Source: an uncultured Ferrovibrio sp. (GTDB taxonomy: Bacteria > Pseudomonadota > Alphaproteobacteria > Ferrovibrionales > Ferrovibrionaceae). From it: DNA of 64,000 nucleotides. Made by a program: the position numbers and the translations under genes. Positions 1 through 7,853 of the stretch are shown piece by piece. Every line of letters starts with the position of its first letter. Within the stretch, counting starts at the first letter, position 1. Below the pieces are notes generated by a model. It saw nothing but the letters and a program-made list of their open reading frames with translations. It searched no databases and had not been told where the DNA came from. Location: contig NZ_CALGPC010000006.1 of the NCBI RefSeq assembly GCF_937960835.1, positions 62,001 through 126,000 of the forward strand, given 5' to 3'.

Positions 1-200
1 CCGGGCACACCATGTACAGCCATGAGGAGCATGGCGCGCTGCTCGACCGGCTGGCGGCGAAGGATGCGGCGGGCACGGTGCGCTACATGGAGGAGCATCT
101 GCAGCGCATCGAGGAGGGGCTCGGTCTTGCCGCCGCGCGCCGCCGGCCGGTCGATCTGCAGGACGTGTTCAGCCGTCTGGCCGCCAAGGGCGCGCGCTAG
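1..200 (+). CDS. GntR-family regulator, FCD ligand-binding domain (C-terminal fragment)
   Basis: The reading frame is already open at the left edge, so only the last 60-odd residues of the protein are present. The fragment has a His-x-x-His followed by a helix and the pattern AAGTVRYMEEHLQRIEEGL. This matches the end of the all-helical FCD domain of FadR-type GntR regulators, in which A-x-x-x-M-x-x-H-L is typical and the His residues often bind a metal. The DNA-binding domain lies outside the window. It is followed at once by a convergent exporter gene. Its target cannot be read from this fragment; control of the nearby purine genes is possible but unproven. Confidence 0.72.
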   Translation, partial: GHTMYSHEEHGALLDRLAAKDAAGTVRYMEEHLQRIEEGLGLAAARRRPVDLQDVFSRLAAKGAR

Positions 201-209
201 CCCGCCGCA

Positions 210-527
210 TCAGCCTTCGACGATTTTCAGGCCGACGATCCCGATCAGGATCAGCGACAGAAGGCTGATCCGCGCGAGGCTGGCCGCCTCGCCCAGAACC
301 AGCATGCCGACCACAGCGACACCAATTGCGCCGATGCCGACCCAGACGGCATAGGCCGTGCCGACCGGGAGCGATTTCAGCGCCATGGTCAGCAGGACGA
401 AACTGGTCACCGCCGCGCCGATGCCGATGACGCTCGGCCAGAGCCGGGTGAAGCCGTCGGTCTGCTTGAGCGCAATGGCCCAGACCACCTCCAGCAATCC
501 GGCTATCACCAGCATGATCCAGGCCAT
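210..527 (-). CDS. gdx: SMR-family exporter, Gdx/SugE (guanidinium exporter) type
   Basis: A 105-residue, four-helix membrane protein of the small multidrug resistance family, which works as an antiparallel dimer. The essential helix-1 glutamate is at position 13 (GLLEVVWA). The segment KSLPVGTAYAVWVGIGAIG is the form found in the SugE/Gdx branch, whose studied members exchange protons for guanidinium rather than for bulky drugs. The start is well fixed: an AAGGAGG ribosome site overlaps the stop region of the upstream SDR gene, so the two genes form one transcription unit. No guanidine riboswitch was recognised upstream, and control probably comes from the divergent TetR gene. The substrate is inferred from subfamily resemblance. 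Confidence 0.85.
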   Translation of the reverse strand: MAWIMLVIAGLLEVVWAIALKQTDGFTRLWPSVIGIGAAVTSFVLLTMALKSLPVGTAYAVWVGIGAIGVAVVGMLVLGEAASLARISLLSLILIGIVGLKIVEG

Positions 528-539
528 CGCGTGCCCTCC

Positions 540-1268
540 TTACGCGTTCACGCCGCCATCGACGGTGATCTGCGCGCCGGTGACGTAGCTGGCGGCTGGA
601 CTGGCGAGGAAGGCGACCGTCGCGGCGATCTCCTCCGCCTGGCCGTAGCGGCCAAGTGCGGTGAGCGCGCGCTGATTGTCGGCATCAGGCCCGTCGGCGG
701 GATTCATCTCGGTGTCGATCGGGCCGGGCTGCACGACATTGACGGTGATGCCGCGCGAACCGAGATCGCGGGCCAGGCCGCGCGTCATGCCGGTCATTGC
801 CGCCTTGCTCATCGAATAGAGCGTGATGCCGGGGAAGCGGACATTCTCGCCGAGACATGAGCCAATCGTGATGATGCGGCCGCCCTCTTTCATCGCCTCT
901 GCGGCATCGAGCGCGGCGAGATACGGCGCGCGGGTGTTGATCGCCAGGGTGCGGTCGATGTCTTCCAGGCTGTTGCCAGGCGCGACGATGCCGGCGTTGT
1001 TGACCAGGATGTCGATGCGGCCGAAGGTCTTCACGGTCTGCGCCACCGCATCGCGGGTGGCCTGCGCCTCGGCATGGTCGGCCTTGATGGCCAGCGCGCG
1101 GCGGCCGAGCTTCTCGATCTCCTGGACAACGGCCTTCGCCCGGTCCGGCGAGGCGGCATAAGTCAGCGCCACATCGGCGCCGTTTCTGGCCAGACGCAGC
1201 GCGATGGCTGCGCCAATGCCGCGGCTGCCGCCGGTCACCAGGGCTACTTTTCCGCTCAATTCGGTCAT
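540..1268 (-). CDS. SDR-family NAD(P)-dependent oxidoreductase
   Basis: A classical short-chain dehydrogenase/reductase of 242 residues, the usual length. The cofactor motif TGGSRGIG lies at residues 12-19 and NNAG at 90-93. The catalytic residues are Ser137, Tyr151 and Lys155 (YSMSK), and the C-terminal VTGAQITVDGGVNA is typical. It resembles the 3-oxoacyl-ACP-reductase-like group, but the substrate cannot be assigned. The start has an AAGGAG site 8-12 bases upstream. It is the first gene of a two-gene unit with the gdx-like exporter and faces a TetR gene across about 140 bases. That layout suggests induction by a small molecule which the reductase modifies and the exporter removes; this is inference. 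Confidence 0.88.
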   Translation of the reverse strand: MTELSGKVALVTGGSRGIGAAIALRLARNGADVALTYAASPDRAKAVVQEIEKLGRRALAIKADHAEAQATRDAVAQTVKTFGRIDILVNNAGIVAPGNSLEDIDRTLAINTRAPYLAALDAAEAMKEGGRIITIGSCLGENVRFPGITLYSMSKAAMTGMTRGLARDLGSRGITVNVVQPGPIDTEMNPADGPDADNQRALTALGRYGQAEEIAATVAFLASPAASYVTGAQITVDGGVNA

Positions 1269-1298
1269 GCAGGATCTCCTTATCTGCGCTGTTGAATT

Positions 1299-1314
1299 TG
1301 TAGTAATCGATACA
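1299..1314. promoter_or_regulatory. Candidate TetR operator, SDR-proximal copy
   Basis: The 16-mer TGTAGTAATCGATACA is an imperfect palindrome with TGTA/TACA ends, 30 bases upstream of the SDR start. A closely similar 16-mer lies inverted at 1366-1381, beside the tetR start. Repeated quasi-palindromes in a tetR-divergent promoter are the usual sign of TetR operators. Confidence 0.5.
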
Positions 1315-1365
1315 GAATAGGAGGCGCCAGATAGGAGCCTTGCCGCGCCCGGTCAAGGGGATTAT

Positions 1366-1381
1366 TTTATCGACTGCTACA
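1366..1381. promoter_or_regulatory. Candidate TetR operator, tetR-proximal copy
   Basis: Read on the minus strand this is TGTAGCAGTCGATAAA, matching the first 14 bases of the SDR-proximal copy at 12 of 14 positions. It lies about 30 bases before the tetR start codon, where it could mediate autorepression. Confidence 0.48.
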
Positions 1382-1409
1382 AAATGTGAAGGAAGGGCAG
1401 GAAACGGAT

Positions 1410-2126
1410 ATGGCGGCTCGCGCCATGACGAGGACGGCTGCGAAGGTGGCAAAAACGCCAAAAACCGGGGCGGCCAAGGCCAAGACAGCTGGGGCTAAAG
1501 CGGCCAAGGCTGCGTCCTCCCGCGGCCGGCCGCGCAGCTTCGACCGCGATGCGGCGCTGGCGGCTGCCATGCGCGTTTTTTGGCAGCGCGGCTATGAAGC
1601 GACCAGCATCCATGACCTTACCGCCGCGATGGGGATCAATCCGCCGAGCCTTTATGCCTGCTTCGGCTGCAAGGAAGCGCTGTTCCAGGAGGCCGTGGCG
1701 CTCTATCAGCGCACCGAGGGGCAAGCAGCCAACCGCGCACTGCAGGAAGAGCCGACCGCGAGGGATGCCATCGCTACCATGCTGCGCCGCTATGTCATGG
1801 ATTACACCGATCCGGGCAAGCCGGCCGGCTGCATGATCGTGCTGGCAGCCGCCGTCGGCACGCCGGACAGCGACGAGGTGCGCGCGCTGCTGCGCAAGGA
1901 GCGGCAGGCGGCGCTGAGCAGCATCGCCACCCGGATCAGGCGCGGCATCAATGATGGCGACGTGCCGCCCGGCACTGATGCGCGCCGCGTCGCCGCCTTC
2001 TATGCCACCGTGGTGCAGGGGCTTTCCATCCAGGCCCGCGACGGCGCCAGCCGCAGCGAGCTGCTGGCCGTGGTCGACGGCGCAATGGCGGCGTGGGACG
2101 GGCTGGTGGGAAAGAAGTCGCGGTAG
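1410..2126 (+). CDS. TetR/AcrR-family transcriptional regulator
   Basis: The protein is 238 residues. It starts with a Lys/Ala/Thr-rich tail of about 35 residues, followed by RGRPRSFDRDAALAAAMRVFWQRGYEATSIHDL and a helix-turn-helix (AAMGINPPSLYACFGCKEAL), the standard TetR DNA-binding domain. A C-terminal helical ligand domain follows (TetR_C_16/YcdC-like), including the segment GCMIVLAAA. I chose the ATG at 1410 because AGGAAGGGCAGG lies just upstream; an in-frame GTG at 1386 is less well placed. It is divergent from the SDR-gdx pair and probably represses it and itself through the inverted copies at 1299-1381. The alanine/lysine tail may add non-specific DNA contacts. Confidence 0.88.
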   Translation: MAARAMTRTAAKVAKTPKTGAAKAKTAGAKAAKAASSRGRPRSFDRDAALAAAMRVFWQRGYEATSIHDLTAAMGINPPSLYACFGCKEALFQEAVALYQRTEGQAANRALQEEPTARDAIATMLRRYVMDYTDPGKPAGCMIVLAAAVGTPDSDEVRALLRKERQAALSSIATRIRRGINDGDVPPGTDARRVAAFYATVVQGLSIQARDGASRSELLAVVDGAMAAWDGLVGKKSR

Positions 2127-2159
2127 GTGGCCGTTGGCTTTTTCTCTTGTCGGCACGAG

Positions 2160-2182
2160 ATGGCCGGGTCAAGCCCGGCCAT
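2160..2182. repeat. Intergenic palindromic element (CCGGGTCAAGCCCGG core)
   Basis: The perfect arms ATGGCCGGG and CCCGGCCAT enclose a TCAAG loop. Degenerate GGCCCGG-CATGACG pieces follow at about 2194-2232. The same core recurs in inverted orientation at 8814-8836, so this looks like a dispersed palindromic repeat. It sits between convergent tetR and puuE and may help terminate both. Confidence 0.55.
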
Positions 2183-2252
2183 GACGATAGAACAGGCCCG
2201 GGCATGACGTGAAGCGCGGCCCGGCCATGACGGCGCTAGTCGGCTGGCGGTC

Positions 2253-3242
2253 TCACCCCCGATACGGATGCACGCGCTTCCAGTGTTCGGCGATATCGAT
2301 GCGCCGTGCGATCCAGACCTTGTCGTGGCGCTGGATGTAATCCATGAAGCGTGCAAGTGCCGCCGCGCGGCCGGGGCGGCCGGCGAGGCGGCAATGCAGC
2401 GCGACCGTCATCATCTTCGGCGAACCCTGCTGGCCCTCGCGGTAAAGCACGTCGAAGGCGTCCTTCAGATAGTCGAAGAAATCCGTGCCGGTGGCAAAGC
2501 CATGCAGCTGGCCGAATTTCATGTCGTTGTTGTCGAAGGTATAGGGCAGCACGAGCTGCGGCTTTTTGCCGACCAGGGTCCAGTAGGGCAGGTCGTCGTC
2601 ATACGCATCCGAGTCGTAGACGAAGCCGCCTTCCTCCACGACCAGCTTGCGCGTGTTCGACGACAGCCGCCCGGTATACCAGCCGAGCGGGCGCTGGCCG
2701 GTGGTCTGGCGGATCGCCTCGATGGCGAGCTTCATATGCGCGCGCTCGGTGGCGATCGGCACTTTCGCGTAGTCGTACCAGCGCCAGCCATGGCTTGCGA
2801 CCTCGTGTCCGGCCTCGTGCATTGCCTGTGCCGCTTCCGGATATCGCGCCACCGCCATGCCGACCGCCCAGGAGGTGAATTTCAGGTCGCGCTCGGCGAA
2901 CAGGCGCATCAGCCGCCAGAAACCGGCGCGGCTGCCATAGTCGTAGACCGACTCCACCTGCTCGTCGCGCATGCGCTCGCGCGGCACGCCGCCGGGCACT
3001 TCATGCAGGAAGGTCTCGGAGACCTTGTCGCCATGCAGAATGCTGCGCTCGCCGCCCTCTTCATAATTGAGGACGAAGCTGACCGCGATTTTCGCCCCGT
3101 TCGGCCATTGCGGATCGGGCGGATTGGGGCCGTAGCCTTTGAGGTCGCGCGGATAGGGCGCCTTACCCAAAGCCTTTGCGACGATGTCCGTCGTTCTGGC
3201 GGCTTTCTTCTTCGCGGTCGTCTTCGTCGTCTTCCGGGCCAT
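2253..3242 (-). CDS. puuE: Allantoinase PuuE (polysaccharide-deacetylase fold)
   Basis: Hydrolyses allantoin to allantoate in the cytoplasm. The protein is 329 residues. After a Lys/Thr/Ala-rich tail of about 22 residues come KGYGPNPPDPQWPNGAKIAVSFVLNYEEGGE and FLHEVPGG, the hallmark start of the metal-independent PuuE group. It is unrelated to the amidohydrolase-type AllB. Segments such as EVASHGWRWYDYAK and YDSDAYDDDLPYW are NodB-domain conserved blocks. I chose the ATG at 3242 because GAGGTGA precedes it and covers the stop codon of the upstream M20 gene, implying translational coupling. It is the last gene of a minus-strand operon with the M20 hydrolase and allC. Confidence 0.92.
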   Translation of the reverse strand: MARKTTKTTAKKKAARTTDIVAKALGKAPYPRDLKGYGPNPPDPQWPNGAKIAVSFVLNYEEGGERSILHGDKVSETFLHEVPGGVPRERMRDEQVESVYDYGSRAGFWRLMRLFAERDLKFTSWAVGMAVARYPEAAQAMHEAGHEVASHGWRWYDYAKVPIATERAHMKLAIEAIRQTTGQRPLGWYTGRLSSNTRKLVVEEGGFVYDSDAYDDDLPYWTLVGKKPQLVLPYTFDNNDMKFGQLHGFATGTDFFDYLKDAFDVLYREGQQGSPKMMTVALHCRLAGRPGRAAALARFMDYIQRHDKVWIARRIDIAEHWKRVHPYRG

Positions 3243-3244
3243 GC

Positions 3245-4480
3245 TCACCTCAGTAGTTCGTAAAGCGTGCGGGCAACCACTTCGGTCGCCTTAAAGAGAT
3301 CGGACAGGACCAGCTTCTCGTCGGCACGATGGCCGTTGGCTTCCAAAAGATTGCGTGGCCCGGCGCCGTAGAGCACGGTTTTCACGCCGGCAGCCGAGTA
3401 ATGCCGTGCATCGGTATAAAGTGGGATGCCTTCGGTGCCGACCGGCTTGCCCATGATCTCGCTCGCATTGCGCGCCAGGATGTCAATCAGCCTGTCGACG
3501 CCTTCGACCTTGCCGAAAGGGCGCGCCAGCATGATGCGCCTGACCTCGACGCTGATGCCCGGCAGGCCGCTGGCAGCGGCGTCGATCACATTGCGCAGGC
3601 CGGTTTCCACCACTTCCGGATTCTCTTCCGGCACCATGCGGCGGTCGAGGCGGAAGCTGACGCGGTCTGGTACCACATTGGTGTTGATGCCGCCCTTGAT
3701 CAGCCCAACCACCATGGAGGGCGAGGTGATGCCTTCCACCTTGGATTTGATCTGGCTCAGCGTATCGCGATAGGCGTAGAGCGCGGTGAGGATCTTGGTG
3801 GCGGCTTCCAGCGCGTCATGGCCGGTATCAGGCCGCGCCGCATGGGCGGATTTGCCGTTCACCGTGACTTCCAGATGCAGGCAGCCGTTATGCGCGGTGG
3901 TGATCGCGTAGGAGAAGCCGGCCGAGAAGGCATAATCCGGCTTCGAGATACCTTGCTGCAGCAGCCATTGCGGCCCGATGGCGCCGCCGGCTTCTTCGTC
4001 ATAGGTCAGATGCAGTTCGATGGTGCCGTTCAACGGCTGGCCCAGCTTTTCCAGCGCCAGCAAAGCATAGGCATAGGTGACGAAATCCGATTTCGACACT
4101 GCCACGCCGCGGCCATACATCACGCCATCCTTGATGACGGCGCCGTATGGATCGACGCTCCAGCCTTCGCCCGGCGCCACCACATCGCCATGGGCGTTGA
4201 GCGCAACCACGGGGCCTTCGCCGAATTTCCGGCGCACGATCAGGTTGGTGCAGGAGATCATGCCGTTCTCCTTCACCAGCGCTTCCGGCACCGGATGACG
4301 CTCGACCGTGAAGCCAAGCTGTTCCAGCAGTTCGGCCGCGCGGCGGGCATGCGGCGCGCAGTCGCCCGGCGGATTGTCGGACGGCACCTTGACGAGTTCC
4401 GCCAGCATGGCGGTCATGTTGTCTTTCTGCGCGGCGATGAAATCGTGGATCGCGGCGGCCGTGGCCTGGTCGATGCTCAT
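3245..4480 (-). CDS. M20-family metallohydrolase (ArgE/DapE-like), role in purine operon unknown
   Basis: The protein is 411 residues with the M20 two-domain plan: a catalytic domain interrupted by a dimerisation lid (about residues 195-305). Metal-site blocks are NAHGDVV (His-x-Asp), YDEEAGG (catalytic Glu plus ligand Glu), TDARHYSAAG and NGHRADEK. The usual bridging ligand block GRG-A-x-D-x-K-G instead reads YGRGVAVSKSD, so Val128 occupies the place of the bridging Asp. Ser129 or Asp132 could substitute. The start at 4480 follows GCAGGATC. It lies between allC and puuE, so a ureide or N-carbamoyl substrate is plausible, but none can be named. Confidence 0.82.
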   Translation of the reverse strand: MSIDQATAAAIHDFIAAQKDNMTAMLAELVKVPSDNPPGDCAPHARRAAELLEQLGFTVERHPVPEALVKENGMISCTNLIVRRKFGEGPVVALNAHGDVVAPGEGWSVDPYGAVIKDGVMYGRGVAVSKSDFVTYAYALLALEKLGQPLNGTIELHLTYDEEAGGAIGPQWLLQQGISKPDYAFSAGFSYAITTAHNGCLHLEVTVNGKSAHAARPDTGHDALEAATKILTALYAYRDTLSQIKSKVEGITSPSMVVGLIKGGINTNVVPDRVSFRLDRRMVPEENPEVVETGLRNVIDAAASGLPGISVEVRRIMLARPFGKVEGVDRLIDILARNASEIMGKPVGTEGIPLYTDARHYSAAGVKTVLYGAGPRNLLEANGHRADEKLVLSDLFKATEVVARTLYELLR

Positions 4481-4614
4481 ATACTGATCCTGCTGCCTTC
4501 TTTTTTTGACACCCCGGGAAAAGACCAGGGATCCCATTCGGTTTGCATCGAAATGAGACCCGGCTCGCGCTTCGCTTGGCCGGGGTGACGGTTACAAGGT
4601 GGCCTCAATCCGCA

Positions 4615-5847
4615 TCACTGAACCGTACGGAAGTTCTCGATGAAATGCAGAAGCGCCGCGGTGGCCAGCTCGACATCCTCGGGCAGCACGGCTTCCAGCG
4701 GATTGTGGCTGATGCCTTTGGTGCAGCGCATGAAGATCATACCGATGGGACAAAGCGGAGCAAGCGTTGCGGCATCGTGGCCGGCACCGGACGGCAGATG
4801 CATCGTTTCCACACCCTGGGCGCGGATCGCTTCTTCGGCAGCCTTCATCAGCGCCGGATGGCAGGGCGTCGCGGTGCTGTTGTAAAGCTCGGTGACCGAG
4901 ACCTTCAGCTTGCGGCGGGCACAGATCGCCTCGATCTCGCGCAGCACGTCGTCGATCGCGGCATCGCGGGTGGCATCGTCGCTGGCGCGGATGTCGACCG
5001 AGAATCGCGCCATGCCCGGAATCACGTTCATCGCGCCGGGCAAAGCCTCCATCATGCCGACCGTGCCGACCAAAGTAGGCGTGCCGGTGCAGCGTTTCTC
5101 GATGAAGAGCGCAGCTTCTGCGGCGGCGAGCAGGGCATCCTGGCGCTGGCCCATCGGCACGGTGCCGGCATGACCGGCAAGGCCGGTGACCTCGACGCGA
5201 TGGCGCCGCGCGCCGGAGATCGCGGTGACGACGCCAAGCGCCAGATTGTTATGCTCCAGCACCGGGCCCTGTTCGATATGCAGTTCCATGAAGGCGGCAA
5301 CCGAGCCGGGCTTGCGGGCGCAGGAGCCCACTTTCGCCGGATCGAGACCATAGGCCTTGTAGGCTTCGCCCATGGAGATGCCGTTGCGGTCCTTGGCTTC
5401 CAGCATGGCGGGATCGAACGTGCCGGCGATGGCGCGGCTGCCGGTCATCGGCGAGCCGAAGCGGGTGCCTTCCTCGTTGACAAATCCGACCACCTCGATG
5501 GTGAAGGGCAGGCGCTTGCCGCGCCTGTTCAGGTCGGCGATGCAGGCAATCGGCGCGATGACGCCCAGCATGCCATCGTATTTGCCGGCATTGCGCACCG
5601 TGTCGAGATGCGAACCCAGCATCAGCACGGGGGCATCGGGCGAGGTGCCTTCATAGCGGCCAACGACGTTGCCGGCGGAATCGTGTTCGACGCTCATGCC
5701 GGCTTCGCGCATCCATTGCGCGGCTTTCTCATGGGCTGCTTTTTGCTCGGGCGTCAGAAAGGTGCGGACCAGGAAGTCGGGGCTTTCGCTGATGCGGCCA
5801 AGTTCGTCAAGCTGGGCCAGCATGCGGTCGGCAAAACGGAAGGCCAT
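4615..5847 (-). CDS. allC: Allantoate amidohydrolase (M20/M28 Zn-dependent hydrolase)
   Basis: The protein is 410 residues. It belongs to the AllC / N-carbamoyl-L-amino-acid hydrolase / beta-ureidopropionase group, which splits allantoate to ureidoglycine or ureidoglycolate with release of ammonia and CO2. All metal and catalytic blocks are intact: GSHLDTV, GKYDGMLGV (bridging Asp), NEEGTRFG, ELHIEQGPVLE, and GAGHDA / GISHNPLE near the C-terminus. The ATG at 5847 begins MAFRFADRMLAQLDEL, the expected family start; the ribosome site is weak. Placement beside puuE, uraD and uraH favours allantoate over other N-carbamoyl substrates. It is divergent from gckA across a palindrome-bearing promoter. 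Confidence 0.88.
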   Translation of the reverse strand: MAFRFADRMLAQLDELGRISESPDFLVRTFLTPEQKAAHEKAAQWMREAGMSVEHDSAGNVVGRYEGTSPDAPVLMLGSHLDTVRNAGKYDGMLGVIAPIACIADLNRRGKRLPFTIEVVGFVNEEGTRFGSPMTGSRAIAGTFDPAMLEAKDRNGISMGEAYKAYGLDPAKVGSCARKPGSVAAFMELHIEQGPVLEHNNLALGVVTAISGARRHRVEVTGLAGHAGTVPMGQRQDALLAAAEAALFIEKRCTGTPTLVGTVGMMEALPGAMNVIPGMARFSVDIRASDDATRDAAIDDVLREIEAICARRKLKVSVTELYNSTATPCHPALMKAAEEAIRAQGVETMHLPSGAGHDAATLAPLCPIGMIFMRCTKGISHNPLEAVLPEDVELATAALLHFIENFRTVQ

Positions 5848-5873
5848 GGGGCGGGAGACCTGATGTTGGAATT

Positions 5874-5895
5874 GTATACAGTTTTGACTGTACAC
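5874..5895. promoter_or_regulatory. Candidate operator between allC and gckA
   Basis: The inverted repeat GTATACAG, six bases, CTGTACAC matches at 7 of 8 paired positions. It contains the short perfect palindromes GTATAC and TGTACA, centred 15 bases apart. It sits midway in the 108-base divergent promoter region. FCD-type GntR regulators often bind TTGTATACAA-like sites, so such a regulator, perhaps the one truncated at the left edge, is a reasonable guess. Confidence 0.5.
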
Positions 5896-5955
5896 TGCGG
5901 CCGAACACTGGCCAAGAGCGTCTGCATCCTTTAGCAAAATGGCAAGGAGGCGCCG

Positions 5956-7224
5956 ATGACCCGCAACGATCCGGAAACGCTGCTGCGTGCGATGTTTGAC
6001 GCGGCCCGCAAGGCTGCCGATCCGGCGATCTGCGTGCCGTTGCATCTGCCGAAGCCGCCGAAGGGCCGCATGGTGGTGGTCGGCGCCGGCAAGGCGGCGG
6101 CCAGCATGGCGCGCGCCGTGGAGCAGCATTGGCAGGGCAGCGCGCTGGATGGCGTGGTGGTGACGCGCTACGGCCATGCAGTGGACTGCCAGTCGATTGC
6201 CGTGATCGAGGCCTCGCATCCGGTGCCCGATGCCGCTGGCGAGAAGGCAGCCGGACTGATCCTGGACAAGGTGAAGGGGCTGGGGCCAGACGATCTGGTG
6301 CTGTGCCTGATCTCTGGCGGCGGTTCGGCTTTGCTGGCTTTGCCTGCGCCGGGTCTAAGCCTTGCGGACAAGCAGGCGGTGAACCAGGCGCTGCTGAAAT
6401 CCGGCGCCAGCATCGCGGAAATGAACTGCGTGCGGAAGCATCTTTCGGCGATCAAGGGCGGGCGGCTTGCCGCAACGGCAGCGCCGGCCCGCGTGGTGTC
6501 GCTGCTGATCTCCGATGTGCCGGGCGACGATCCGGCGGTGATCGCTTCCGGCCCCACCGTGCCCGATCCCACCAGCTTTGCCGATGCGCGGGCCGTGCTG
6601 CAGAAATACGGCATCACGCCCCCGCCGGCCGTGGCGCGGCATCTGGAAGCGGCAATGGACGAGACGCCGAAGCCCGGTGATGCTGCCTTTGCGCATACCG
6701 AGACGATTATGGTGGCGACGCCGCAGATGGCGCTGGAAGCCGCAGCTGAAGTCGCGCGCAAGGCCGGCATCACGCCCGTCATCCTGGGTGATGCCATCGA
6801 AGGCGAGGCCCGCGAGGTGGCGCAGGTGATGGCCGGCATCGCGCGGCAGGTGCGCCGCCATGGCCAGCCGGCGAAGGCACCCTGCGTGCTGCTGTCCGGC
6901 GGCGAGACGACGGTGACGGTGCGCGGCAAGGGGCGCGGCGGGCGCAATGCCGAATTCCTCACCGCTTTGGCGGTGGCACTGGATGGCGCAGAGGAGATTT
7001 ACGCGCTGGCGGCCGATACCGACGGCATCGATGGCAGCGAAGACAATGCCGGCGCCTGGCTGGCGCCCGACAGCATGGCGCGCGCCGCTGCGAAAGGCGT
7101 TTCCGCTAAGGAATGCCTGGCCAACAACGATGGCTATGGCTTCTTCCAGGCGACCGGCGGCCTGGTCGTGACGGGGCCTACCCTGACCAACGTGAACGAC
7201 TTCCGGGCCATTCTGGTTTTATAA
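5956..7224 (+). CDS. gckA: Glycerate 2-kinase (DUF4147/MOFRL family)
   Basis: Phosphorylates D-glycerate to 2-phosphoglycerate. The protein is 422 residues. The N-terminal DUF4147 domain has VVGAGKAAASMARAVE near residue 40 and LCLISGGGSALLALP near 120. The C-terminal MOFRL domain has LLSGGETTVTVRGKGRGGRNAEF and AADTDGIDGSEDNAGAW. Older annotations call this family hydroxypyruvate reductase TtuD. A GCAAGGAGG site precedes the ATG. Beginning the plus-strand arm of the purine cluster, it probably channels glyoxylate released from ureidoglycolate, via tartronate semialdehyde and glycerate, into central metabolism. The intervening carboligase and reductase genes are not in this window. Confidence 0.9.
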   Translation: MTRNDPETLLRAMFDAARKAADPAICVPLHLPKPPKGRMVVVGAGKAAASMARAVEQHWQGSALDGVVVTRYGHAVDCQSIAVIEASHPVPDAAGEKAAGLILDKVKGLGPDDLVLCLISGGGSALLALPAPGLSLADKQAVNQALLKSGASIAEMNCVRKHLSAIKGGRLAATAAPARVVSLLISDVPGDDPAVIASGPTVPDPTSFADARAVLQKYGITPPPAVARHLEAAMDETPKPGDAAFAHTETIMVATPQMALEAAAEVARKAGITPVILGDAIEGEAREVAQVMAGIARQVRRHGQPAKAPCVLLSGGETTVTVRGKGRGGRNAEFLTALAVALDGAEEIYALAADTDGIDGSEDNAGAWLAPDSMARAAAKGVSAKECLANNDGYGFFQATGGLVVTGPTLTNVNDFRAILVL

Positions 7225-7323
7225 CCGGATCGCCCTGCGCGGGCTTGACCGCTGCGAAACGTTCTGGTCCCAATTCGGAAAACAGGGATCCTCGGTGACG
7301 CCCGAGGGTGACAGAAGGAACGC

Positions 7324-7836
7324 ATGACCACGCTCTCCGAACTCAACGCCATGCCGGCCGCGGATTTCATCGCCGCACTGGGTGGCATATTCGAGCATTC
7401 ACCCTGGATCGCGCAGCGCGTCGCCAGCCTGCGGCCGTTTTCCAGTCTCGACAGCCTGCATGGCGCGATGGTGCAGGTGATGTGGGCGGCGACGCCGGAA
7501 GAAAAGCTGGGCCTGCTGCGCGCGCATCCGCAGCTTGCCGGCAAAGAAGCCGATAGCGGCACACTGACCGCGCATTCGACCAGCGAGCAGGACAGCGTCG
7601 GGCTGACGCGCCTGTCGCCGGAAGAAAAGCAGCGCATCCGCGAGATGAACCATGCTTATTTGGAGCGGCATGGCTTTCCCTTCATCATTGCAGTGAAGCT
7701 GCGCACCAAGAGCCAGATCTTCGCCGAATTCGAGCGGCGGCTGGCCAATGCGCCGGCGGATGAATTCGTCACGGCGCTGAACGAAGTGGGCAAGATCGCC
7801 CGGCTGCGGCTGGAAGCGCTGCTGGCTGCCGCCTGA
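7324..7836 (+). CDS. uraD: OHCU decarboxylase
   Basis: 2-oxo-4-hydroxy-4-carboxy-5-ureidoimidazoline decarboxylase, giving S-allantoin in the last step of urate breakdown. At 170 residues it has the normal length and the all-helical UraD fold. The catalytic His68 lies in LRAHPQLAG, and the conserved STSEQDSVGL block supplies Glu88. The C-terminal pattern FPFIIAVKLRTKSQIFAEFERRLANA is characteristic. The ribosome site AGAAGGAACGC is directly upstream. UraH follows after 17 bases, so the two consecutive steps are co-transcribed. Confidence 0.95.
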   Translation: MTTLSELNAMPAADFIAALGGIFEHSPWIAQRVASLRPFSSLDSLHGAMVQVMWAATPEEKLGLLRAHPQLAGKEADSGTLTAHSTSEQDSVGLTRLSPEEKQRIREMNHAYLERHGFPFIIAVKLRTKSQIFAEFERRLANAPADEFVTALNEVGKIARLRLEALLAAA

Positions 7837-7853
7837 ACGGAAAGGATGTCGCG

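Noticed and set aside
3329..4588. A 419-codon plus-strand frame opposite the M20 hydrolase gene
   Set aside because: It is a His/Gly/Asp-rich shadow, and the minus strand has the intact M20 motifs.
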